From the NCBI RefSeq assembly GCF_028858725.1, contig NC_084790.1, positions 88,847,496 through 88,911,495 of the forward strand: 64,000 nucleotides of DNA. Reading direction: 5' to 3'. This DNA is from Colius striatus. Taxonomy: Eukaryota; Chordata; Aves; Coliiformes; Coliidae. How positions within the stretch are numbered: position 1 is the stretch's first letter; the number at the start of each line of letters is the position of its first letter. Below the pieces are notes generated by a model. The model made no database searches and had not been told where the DNA came from. It saw nothing but the letters and a program-made list of their open reading frames with translations. The translations under genes were made by a program, and so were the position numbers. Shown here one piece after another: positions 22,471 through 32,294 of this stretch.

Positions 22471-23918
22471 CATAGAATCACAGAATCACAGAATGGCGAG
22501 GGCTGGAAGGGACTTTTAGAGATCAGCCAGTCCAAACCTCCTGCAGAAGCAGGTCATACCTAGATCAGGTCACATAGGAACATGATCTCCAAGGAAGGAG
22601 ACTCCACAACCCCTCTGGGCAGCCTGGGCCAGGGCTCCCTCACCTCACAGTGAAAGAGTTTTTTCTCATGTTTAAATAGAACATTTGTGTTCCAGCCTCA
22701 TCCCATCATCCCTTGTCCTGTTGCTCGCTACTATAGAAAAAAGGGATGTCCCAACCTCCTGACACCCACCAGTGAGATATTTGTCAATATTAATGAGCTC
22801 CCCCCTCAGTCTCCTCCAGACTGAACAGCCCCAGGTCCCGCAGCCTTTCCTCACAAGGAAGATGCTCCAGTGCCCTGAGCATCTTGCTGGCCCTGCACTG
22901 GCCTCTCTGCAGCAGTTCCCTGTCCCTCTGCAGCTGGGGAGCCCACAACTGGACACAGGACTCCAGATGAGGCCTCACCAGGGCAGAGTAGAGAGCAAGA
23001 AGAACCTCCCTCACCCTGCTGGCCACACTCTTGATGCATCCCAGGATGCCATTGGCTTCCTGGCCACAAGGGCACGTTGCTGGCTCATATTTAGTTTATT
23101 ATCAATCAGCACTCCCAGGTCTGTCTCTGCAGAGCTGCTCTCCAGCAGTTCAACCCCCAGCCTGTACTGGTGCAGAAGGTTATTCCTTCCCAGATGTAGG
23201 ACTCTGCCCTTGTCCTTGTTGAACTTCATGAGGCTCCTCTCTGTCCAACTCTCAAGCCGGTCGAGATCCCACTGAATGGTAGCACAGCCTCTGGTTCATC
23301 AGCCAGTGCTCCCAGTTTGGTGCCAGCAGGGAACTTGCTGAGGGTCCCTCTGTCCCCTTGTCCAGGTCATTGATGAAGATGTTGAACCAGACTGGCCCCA
23401 GAACCCATCCCTGTGGAACTCCACTGGCCACAGGCCTCCAACTCGACTCTGTGCCATTGATCCCCACCCTCTGGGCTCTGTCATTCAGCAGCTCTCCATC
23501 CACCTCACCTCCACTCATCCAGCCACACTGCCTGAGCTTTCTGATGAGGTTGTTGTGGGAGACAGTGTCCAAAGCCTTGCTGAAGTCAAGGTAGATGACA
23601 TCCGCTGCTCTCCCCTCATCTAGCCAGCTGGTTATGCTCTCATAGAAGGCATCAGGTTGGTCAGACAGGATTTCCCCTTGGTGAATCCACGCTGACTCCC
23701 CCTGATAACCATCTTATCCTTCACATGTCCAGTGATGACATTCAGGATGAGTTGTTCTATCACTTTTCCAGTGATGGAGGTGAGCCTGACCGGCCTGGGG
23801 TTTCCTGGGTCATTCTTCCTGCCCTTTTGGAAGCCTGGCGTGACATTGGCCTTTCTCCGGTCCTCAGGCACCTCGCCTGTCCTCCATGATTGTTCAAAAA
23901 TGATGGAGAGAGGCATAG
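22471..23918 (-). mobile_element. CR1 LINE, 3' part with broken reverse transcriptase
   Basis: The plus strand starts with the inverted tail CATAGAATCACAGAATCACA and extends to CATTTTTGAACAATCATGGA-type sequence (inverted) near 23890-23918. Read on the minus strand, the blocks are [48 protein letters not shown] and [13 protein letters not shown], in several frames. The catalytic box (23322-23333, minus strand) encodes Phe-Pro-Ala-Gly instead of FADD. It resembles the plus-strand copy at 6370-8086 so closely that the same 61-codon overlapping frame survives in both. It sits inside the VWA5A-like remnant. Confidence 0.95.
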
Positions 23919-24299
23919 ATATGATAGAGATAAAAACGATAGAGAGTGACATAACATAGGCTGATCTTCCCTGATCAGCCTATTCCTCATTGGATGCTGG
24001 TACCTCAACCCAGAGCACAGCCTGGACGTTGGTGTCCTTGATACTGGCCTGGAAAGAATAAATGGCCATGTGGGAGCCAAGGCAAAGACACAGAGGACAT
24101 CTGTGGAGACTTAACTCTTGTTCTAGTAGATGAGTTCAGAGACCATGTCATCCACATAATCCTGGATAGCAACATCCACCACGGCACTACACAGAGGCAC
24201 TGTGTACAGGAGTGTGTGGAGCCACTTCCCCAGTAAAAAGGATCCTGTTGCGAGAGATGCTTTTCCATCTGTGCACACAAATGTGACAAGGAGGTAGTT

Positions 24300-25519
24300 G
24301 GGGCTGCTTCACATATGTGGCTGTTCCCACCCTGCAAACCAAGACTAGGTGGCCAGCAGTACTGAGAGTCCAGTGTGAGACTGAATTGGAAATGTGTCTG
24401 CTCCTCTGTCCTCCTGCTTCCCTTTTCCCCATAACTCTGTTCCCATCCATTTCCTGCAGACCTCTGCACCAGCCCAGATACTTCCCCATGGCTGCGTATT
24501 CCCCTCCTTTCTTTGTGCCCCTTTGAGAGCATCCTCCTTCTCCCAAATAGCAGGGAATGCTTGGAAGAGAAGGTTTGGAGAGGTGGGTCCAAAGCCTTTT
24601 CCTTCCACATGCAGTGTGTGGGAAGACATTGTCCAACTATGTTTCTAGCCTCACATCTCACACTGGGCTCCATCAAAACTCCACCTAACTTTTCCTTCTG
24701 CTCAGCATTTTCAAGGCAGCTTGCTGGATTTTGCCAAGGTACACAGTAACAGGGAGGCAGCAGCACACTCCTCAAGGGGCTCATTAAAATGCTGACAGCC
24801 ATAATGAGCTCTGTGTGTGGTTTTCTGCCACTTCCTATAGAGTTGTAAGTGTTGTGTAGCTAATTAAGAAGCTCTCAGGTGTGTTTCAATGAATGCATAC
24901 AGCATAATTGCAGTTTGGCATTTGTTTTAGTTACGTATGACAAGAAGAATAAAAATGAAGACACTCTGAAGGGAAATTAGTCTGCCTTATGCCCTGGTGG
25001 GAATGAGGCAGAGAGAAGAAAAGTTTTGTGATCAAGCAACAAGTGGCCACAACTTTGACTCAATCCCAGAACACGAGACATTATTACTGTCTATTCTCTT
25101 GTCCCTGCAACCCACAGCAGTGTCAAAGGCTTTATGTGCACAGCCTTTGTGTGCTCTAATTAGCACTGTCTTTACTGCTCTAGTGACTATGCACAGACAG
25201 GGAGGGATATTCATTGCCATTGCTAAAGGATTTCAAGGCCTTTTTTAATGAAAGAAAGAAGAAATCTTATTTAAAAATGGAGGATTTCATGTGGTAAAAA
25301 TATTATAAAGGAAATAACCGAGAAATCTTTTTGTGTTTTAAAACCTGGAAAATGTGGACATTTATGAAGAGTGTGAATAAATGAATGCATGCTGGATTTA
25401 TGCATAGGCAGACACAGTGTTGCCAGACTTGGAATATTTATCCAGCTGCCTTTTAATTTTAGACAATAGTAATGGTGTTTAAAGATTGTAGGCAAATTCT
25501 GAAACTGCAACTGGAAAAA
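24300..25519. other. Intergenic sequence, no gene recognised
   Basis: A 265-codon minus-strand open frame (24005-24802) runs through the VIT-domain remnant in a different frame from the one that carries the VIT signature, so I regard it as chance. From 24.8 to 25.5 kb the sequence is AT-rich and contains nothing I can name. Confidence 0.4.
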
Positions 25520-26482
25520 GGATAATGTTGCGAGTCTTTCTATTAACATCTTTCTGCCAAAAGCTCTCTCTAATGCTTCCCTTACATCACTGTTCCTGAG
25601 GCTGTAGATGATGGGATTGAGCGTTGGTGTAATGACTGTGTAGGAAAGAGACAAAAGCTTTTTGTTATTTGGTGAGAGGCTTGACTGGGGATATAAATGA
25701 ATTAAACAAGCTGTAGGGTAAAAGAGGGTAATGACCATAAGTAGAGAACATCTGTCGCCTGGTTTCAGCCATGGGCATCTGCACTATGGTATAGATGACA
25801 CAGATGTAGGAGATGATGATTAGGATAAATGGCAGCACCATGACAAGCAGAGTGGTAAAGAACACCAGAAGCTCAAATATGCAGGTATCTGAGCACACCA
25901 ATTTCAGTCCAGGTGAGATGTCACAGAAGAAGCGGTTTACTTTGACTTGCAGAAAGGCATGCTGAATAGCCACCCATTGAACACAACTGCTACAGGGAAC
26001 CCAGAGAGCCAAGCTACTGCTGGCATTTGCCTGCATGTCTTTCTGGTCATGGTGACAGTGCAATATAATGAGTGGCATATTGCTACATATATGTCACAAG
26101 CCATGAAACACTCAGATGCCAACAGGAAATACTCAGACGTGATAAACAGTATCATCAAGTTCAACCGTGAAGAACAAGCTAACAAAGAGGAGATCTTCCT
26201 TTCTGACAACAAATCTATCAGAATTTTTAGAAGAATATCTAAGCTATAGCAGATATCAATCAAAGACAAATTCTTAAGAAAGTAGCATATGGGTGTATGA
26301 AGCACAGCGTCAACGGTTGTAATGAAGAGAATGAGAATGTTTCTCATCATAGTGACTGTGAAGACCAAGAGAACTACCACAAAAAGTAAGAGCTGGACTT
26401 GTGCAAGATGAGTGAAACCCAGCAGGATGAAGTGAGTTACACTTGTAATGTTTTCTAAACTCAGATCTTCCTCTTTCTCCAT
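25520..26482 (-). pseudogene. Olfactory receptor pseudogene, frameshifted
   Basis: Read on the minus strand from an ATG at 26482, the OR pattern is clear but broken. TM1-TM4 are in one frame, with an N-glycosylation site (NIT), HTPICYFL in place of HTPMYFF, and MACDIYVAIC in place of MAYDRYVAIC, so the DRY-type motif has lost its Asp-Arg. Near 25937-25950 the frame shifts (VNRFFCDISP, TM5). Near 25725-25745 it shifts again into the frame carrying TPTLNPIIYSLRN (TM7) at about 25600. No stop follows at the usual OR length. Two frameshifts plus lost motifs make it non-functional unless both shifts are assembly errors. It is the only OR in the window on the minus strand. Confidence 0.9.
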
Positions 26483-28384
26483 CTGAGGGAAAACGTCGAG
26501 CTTTAATCCCTAAGATGGGCTTTTTTAAGCCACTCAAACAGACTTAAAGAAATAACCAGTATTTTTCAGTTTGAAGGTCTAGATACTCATCTACAACACG
26601 GCACATAAACATGTTCAGAAGCAAACTCCCTGATGCCCTTGCATATTTAAACCACTCACACAATCACTCAGAGATGCACTTACATGAACACACATGCAAT
26701 CACACAGAAATACAAGTGTGTTTATGCATCTGGATGCAGAATCCCCAACTCTCCCTTCCAGCCCCCTCATGCTTATAACTACAGGTACAACACCACACTC
26801 ACTCTCAAGAGTTGTAGAAGCAAATACATAACCCCTTTATGTTCGTATCTATAGGAACAACCAAAGCTGTATTATTGCTCCACATGGGTAATAGCTTTCT
26901 GTTTCAGTAGCCCTAATGAAGGCAGCTCAGTTGCAATCTACACAGGACACCAAAAGAAAAACCTCTACGTCATCTTCCACTTTACTTTTAGCCCAAAACA
27001 ATTGTCTTTCATTATTCTTCAGCTGCCAGTGCTGAACAATGTTTTTCAGACTAAGTTCTGAATCTCACAATTAGACCAAAGGATCTTTTGAGCCATGAGG
27101 TTGAGAAGGAAAGAAAGACAGTGAGGTAGAGATAACACCTGGATTTAACCCACATGGTGAGGATACATTAATCTTTAAAACTTATTTTCCCCCCCAACAT
27201 TTTATTAGCATAAAAATAATGGTTCCTTTTTTTCAGTTTCCACTGTCCTTAAACTTGATGGGATATTTGGGGGATTTTTCAATACTTATTTTTAAAAGAA
27301 GAAAGAAAAGGCTTTTGAAAGTTACTTGAAAATGGTTTCTAACATCATTTTACTCTCATTTTTTCATTCTCATAAGTTGTATGATAGAAGGGGGAAAATC
27401 TAAGTTTTTTTTCTTTTCATTGCAAAAGACAGTTGAAAATTAGGGATTTTTTCATGTTTTAAACAGTTTTCATAAAGGAAACAAACTAAAAAAAGGCTAA
27501 AACTATACAGAGAAATGTTGTAAATGCACAAAGTGACAAGAAAATCATAACACAGCTTCTCCCCTTTAATTGTTAGTCTTGAAAGACCTTACCATGCTAA
27601 TTCATTCACCATTCTGTGATTCTGTGATTTCCTGGTGGATGAGTTTACCTGGGGTAGAACATCATCAGACTTTCACTGTGTCCTACTCGAAGACTTTTAT
27701 GCAATTGTATGAGAGTTTCTGGTTCATCTTTTATAGATTGCTTGTACTTGAGCTTCCACCTTCTCAGTAAATAACCCTGACTACACCTGAAAGGCTTCAG
27801 ATTATCTCACTTCATGTTATTTGTCTCCTGGGACAAAAAAAAAAAAAGCGCCATGTCACCTCTCTTCATCTAATCACTCTTAATCATTTGCAAAATAACT
27901 TCCTTAGCACTTTTCCTAGAAGCTTTAAAACTGGTTGTGAAAAAAAATGCCAGCCATGACAGTGGCTATATCATACTGTCCTTTCTTATCTCTAAATTAT
28001 TGAAAGTTATTAAGAAACATTTGCCTCAAAAGACAAAAAAAGTCTGCTTCCTACAAGCTTTAATAAAATATACAAAAACTAAGTGGTTTTAGTTAATGTC
28101 TTGTGTATTTGTTTCAAAACTAGCAGTATGTAAACTGACCAGGCAAGCCAGAAGAAAAATAAGCCATCACCAGCCAACAAACACACAGATACTGTATGAA
28201 CCTTGTCAGTAAAATGAACAGATATTTGCCTCATACTGTCTGCTACAAATCGACAGAACAAAACCAATTGATACTATAATTGCAATAGCAATAAGAAGTA
28301 ATACAACTGCTGGTCTGAGTGCTCAGCAATGCAGGGTGAAACAGAAGAGAAAACAAAAGAGGCAAGTTTGAGGTTGTGACTGGA
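26483..28384. other. AT-rich intergenic sequence, no gene recognised
   Basis: This contains a short CR1-like tail (CCATTCTGTGATTCTGTGAT at about 27608-27629), a poly-A run near 27834-27847 and A/T-rich low-complexity sequence around 27.2-27.5 kb. I found no coding signal. Confidence 0.4.
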
Positions 28385-28935
28385 TGGCCACAAACTCTTC
28401 AGAAGGGACAGGCAAGGAAAGAGAGACAGCCCTTTATGTTAGGGAGTATCTTGACTGTTTAGAGGTCAATGATGGTGATGATAGGGTTAAGTGTTTATGG
28501 GTAAGAATTAGAGGAAACGACAATAAGGAAGATGTCATGGTAGGATCCTGCTATAGACCACCCAGCCAGGGTGAGGAGGTAGATGAAATATTCTACAGGC
28601 AGCTGGAAATAGTCTGGAGATCGCTGGCCTCGATCTCATGGGGGACTTCAGCTTAGTGGACGTTTGCTGGGAATTTACCACAAGCACAGAGGACACAATC
28701 AATGTGTGAAAGAGAATTTCAGTGTGTGAAAGAGAATTTCCTCATACAGCTAGTGAGAGAGTCAACAAGGGAACTTGGTGTTTGTACACATTGAAGGACT
28801 TGTGAGAGATGTGACAGTTGGAGACCGTCTTGGGCATAGTGATCACAAAAACGATGGAGTTCTTGATCCTCCGAGAAGCAAGGAGAACTCAGCACAACTA
28901 CTGCCTTAGATTTTAGAAGGGCAGACTTTGAGCTG
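28385..28935 (+). mobile_element. CR1 LINE fragment, endonuclease domain
   Basis: This is an upstream CR1 piece, unlike the other copies here. The 90-codon frame at 28384-28656 reads like the apurinic-endonuclease region of CR1 ORF2: TALYVREYLDCLEVNDGDDR, LWVRIRGND and CYRPPSQGEEVDE. Frameshifted continuation follows at about 28650-28935 (GDFS-like, then GHSDHK-like and LDFRRADF-like segments). It has lost both ends and contains a 20-bp tandem duplication at 28701-28740. Confidence 0.85.
28701..28740. repeat. Tandem duplication, 20 bp x 2
   Basis: ARTGTGTGAAAGAGAATTTC occurs twice head to tail with a single difference (AATG versus AGTG). It lies within the CR1 endonuclease fragment and is probably a local slippage event. 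Confidence 0.95.
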
Positions 28936-31900
28936 AAGAGTTCTTTTTCAATTAAAATGAACTTTATGATATGCACCAGCAGCCAGCTTACAGTGACAAC
29001 TGATTGGAAGCATTCTAGCAGCTTTATATTACTGTGTCTTATTCTCGTGTTAAAGATTTGATTCCACTTTCTTCGTACTCCTCTGTTAGCTAGGAAGAAG
29101 TAAGGTCCTCTTAAGCCTTCTTTACTTAGGACTGAACAAATTCCATGATAGAACAGCCATAAAGGTAGCCCAGTGATAATGGAAAAATACTGACAGAGAA
29201 GGTGTCTGCTTGGCTGGGACCCAGGGCATCTTGACATGCACAGATCAGACCCCAAGACAAGCACAGAAGAAAGAAACCACAATAACAAGCTGACCTTCTA
29301 GGAAAGTAGAAGTCAACAACTGTTCCAGGAACATGTGTCCCAATTATGTACCTACACCACTTATGCCCATTTATGTATCCACACCAAAGGTGTAAAATAA
29401 CTCTCTATCCACCCAAAGTGAGCTTCTCCGTGACACCTCCCTGACAGACCAGATTCTCCTCTGGAATGCCTGGCTGACTCTGCACTCTGTGACGCAGATC
29501 ATCTTCAAAGTGAACATCTGTGCAATGGATTGGCTCCGCTCCTGGGGGTTGTTTGGTGAGTGCCATATTGCCAACATCTCAAACTATACATATATAGCTG
29601 CACATACAGGTAAACGAACTCAAGTTCATACTTGCTTTACTAGTGGTAATTTTGTTGTAACTTACAGCATGCCCTTGCTTTACTAACAGTAATTTGTTAT
29701 AAAGTAATTAATGGAAACAAAGTTTCCATGTCCCTGTGTATTACAGAATCCTTCAAAACCATGATCACAACTTGTACAGCCCTGTGGGTCGGGGAACCCT
29801 CACAGGCTGGGACACTATTTGACATCAGAAGTGGGATTCTGTAAATACACAGGTCATGGAGAAGGCTGTAGAAGAACAGCTAAAATGCAAGAAAAGAAAG
29901 GATGGAAAACACTGAGGTGGGACATGAAATTCATCACTGAAAGTTGCCCTGATCGGGAGACAAGGTGAACAGAATTTCAGAAGTGGAAGGAAACTTCCAA
30001 AGGCAATGGACCTTTCAGCAGGGTTCTCACAGACACATTGATGGCCACAGATATCCTGCTAAACAGTGCTGAGCAGTGAGTTCAAGATGCTGAACAGCAA
30101 GCTAAGGATGCAGAGGCATGAGCTTTCAATCTTTAGTGGAGGAGCCAGCACTTTCAATGGTTAGAAACTAATCTCAGACCTTTGGCTTTTCAAAAGCTGG
30201 AGAGTGTACCCATCCAGTCTCAAGGAGAAATTATTCACATCTAGGCACTGATTATGACAGTATTATTCTGATATTGACTAAAATTGCCACACTGCAACCT
30301 CCAGCCCCTGCCAGAAGCACAGAAGGCACCCCCAGCCTGCCTCAGGTTACTGCAACCTCTCTGTCATACAACACCGGAGCTAAAGCACATGTCCTTACAG
30401 CATGGGAAGAAGCCAACTGAGGACTGGTCAGGATGGGTGGCACAGGTCTGCGACAGCCATTGTTCCTGATCAGATGAGGACAGTCAAATATTTGTTGAAG
30501 GAGCAACATGTGTTCCAAAAGCCCAGGGCAAGGATTGGACAGAACACCTTTTCTCTATTGTCTTCAATAAAACATGATCTCAGGCAACTGCAAGGACTAT
30601 GAGGTTATAGCCCTCTTCCTCATTAGAACATTCCTGAGACTGGCTAAGTGCATACAGAGAGATCCAGAGTGAGCTGTGCCTCCTGAAGTCTGTATATGTA
30701 ATGTATCTCTGCTGTGTAAAGAGGAACTGATTGTGACTTTCTGTGTAAATAAGGAACCAATTGTGGCTCCTTTAAACATTAGGCAAATTAACTTAGTGTC
30801 CACTTGTCACAGTTTATCTGCCTCCCTTCTGTCTTCGCAATTTCTCTAGTTTTCCATTCTTCATTGAAAGAGTATTTTTCCTTTGCTTTGTGAATACATA
30901 TGCACAGATTTTCACCACTTTGTGCATGAAATAGCTGAAAACAGACAAAAATATTCTCCCTTAAATGTGTGCTGCTGAGAGGAATGCATGAAAGATTAAA
31001 TAAACCACTTTCTGAAGGCACAGACATCAACTCCTGCAGATCTGAGGAAGCCATGACTTTCTTCATTTGAATGTGGTTTTGTTTGTCTTGAGAGTGAAGT
31101 GAGTCGACCTTGCAGATGGTAATATGGGGATATCTTTGGATTCATCACACCAAAGTCAGCAGTAACAATGACTGCAATGAATAATAATACCCTGTATTAT
31201 CAAAATCTCTTTGAGCTCCTGCCTTTCTCTGTGCAGACTGACAGGAATCTTCAAAGTGAAGGAAAAACAATAGTTGATGTTTTGAGCATCTGTACAATGT
31301 CTACATAACTGTACCAAAGTAACAGGACAACCTTTGTGGCCCACCACAGAGGGTGCAGACAAAAAACTGTGCTTTAAAACATCTCCCCAGAAACACAAAC
31401 AAAAGATGTTGTTTTTCATTTATTTTACTGATGCTTGCATAAAGGTTGAGGCTCATGGGATAACTGGTAAAGGTACATGTCAAGTGTGTGGTGACTTCTA
31501 GGGTGTGTGAGCCATTCACGTGTGCCTGACACATATCATAGATGAAATGCACTCCTCTCTGGTACTGCAGCTGGAAGCCTGTCATTCTAGGAGCACTGCA
31601 GTGACATTATACTCTGAGGGAGAAGCTAGTAACTAGGCAGGTAAATAATGAATATTGCACTTCACATTCAGCCCTTACAGGGAACTAGAATAACGTCTTT
31701 CATTTTATATACATAAGCACACACCCTTGTTTGTTTCTTGAGGTTAGGTTGTTAACAAATGGGTGTTAGGACAAAAGGATATTCAACTTGTATCAGGAAG
31801 CCCTGATTCTCCCCTTGGGAACCAGAATGTTGGAAACTTTTTCATATGTTATCAAATCAGACTGAATCAAGTAAGCAGTAACAGCCAATGGTAGTGTAAT

Positions 31901-32253
31901 TGTTTAGGCTAATGATGGTCATTTGATTGCCTTTGGATATAGACAACATTTATCAGTTCTTTTGGCATCAAACACCTCACATTCATATGCTAGCATGCTA
32001 TTAAATTTAGGTCAATACAGGCAATATTGACAAAGTGGAGCAGTCAAGGTGCTCAGGCTGTGAATCATTAATTCTAGGTAACAACTTCTATGATGCAATA
32101 TGACAATTATTCAATTCTTTTAAACATTTGTTTGTTGTTTTTTTTTTTTACCTTGAAAGAGGGCAGTAAGTAGGAAAATAAATTCAGCTCCTTTGCAGTT
32201 TGAAAGTTACCCTGAGCTAATACATTGCTGTGCTTTCTTTTCCTTTTCATTAG
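28936..32253. other. Intergenic sequence, possible old ERVL remnant in 29.3-30.2 kb
   Basis: No gene is recognised. The segment around 29.8 kb contains a primer-binding-site-like sequence (listed separately), so flanking sequence may be a degraded LTR and leader. A 189-codon minus-strand frame (28719-29288) is partly antisense to the CR1 fragment and carries no motif. 30.2-32.2 kb is AT-rich with nothing nameable. Confidence 0.3.
29818..29839 (+). other. Possible ERVL-type primer-binding site
   Basis: GACATCAGAAGTGGGATTC resembles the leucine-tRNA primer site used by ERVL elements (TGGTGTCAGAAGTGGGAT-like). The bases before it (AGGCTGGGACACTATT) could be the end of a 5' LTR, though no clear LTR start was found and no gag or pol reading frame follows. 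It is a weak, short match. Confidence 0.3.
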
Positions 32254-32294
32254 GTCTCCGGGAAGCAACGACAGACATCTCAATGGCTACCAAG
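32254..32294 (+). CDS. PLA2G4C: PLA2G4C-like exon 1 (start codon at 32283)
   Basis: An acceptor (CTTTTCATTAG) opens this short exon, so an untranslated exon probably lies further upstream. The ATG at 32283 gives Met-Ala-Thr-Lys before the donor AAG|GTATGC. Human PLA2G4C also begins with only a few residues before the helical segment carried by exon 2. The start is the least certain part of the model. Confidence 0.55.

Larger units (their letters stand above)
20940..24299 (-). pseudogene. VWA5A: VWA5A-like pseudogene remnant (VIT domain and following region)
   Basis: Three coding-like pieces on the minus strand follow the order of VWA5A. Piece 1 (24299-23983) has the VIT-domain signature: VPLCSAVVDVAIQDYVDDMV, then L-Y-x-N, then VF, and after a frameshift AIYSFQASIKDTNVQA; two stops interrupt it. 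Piece 2 (about 21515-21310) contains SYLYSIDIDVQ and HVGVETID, matching the segment after the VIT domain. Piece 3 (about 21133-20940) contains YLLYHEPTHLLPVE, matching the segment before the VWA domain, with an internal TGA. CR1 copies lie between pieces. I found neither the VWA domain nor the C-terminal half. VWA5A is an intracellular VIT/VWA protein of unclear role, and in human it lies among OR10/OR8 genes at 11q24. Piece 1 is the firmest match; pieces 2 and 3 rest on collinearity. Confidence 0.5.

Noticed and set aside
24005-24802. 265-codon minus-strand open frame
   Set aside because: It overlaps the VWA5A-like VIT remnant, but the recognisable VIT residues lie in other frames; the open frame itself shows no motif and is probably chance.
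28719-29288. 189-codon minus-strand open frame
   Set aside because: Its downstream half is antisense to the CR1 endonuclease fragment; no motif in the remainder.
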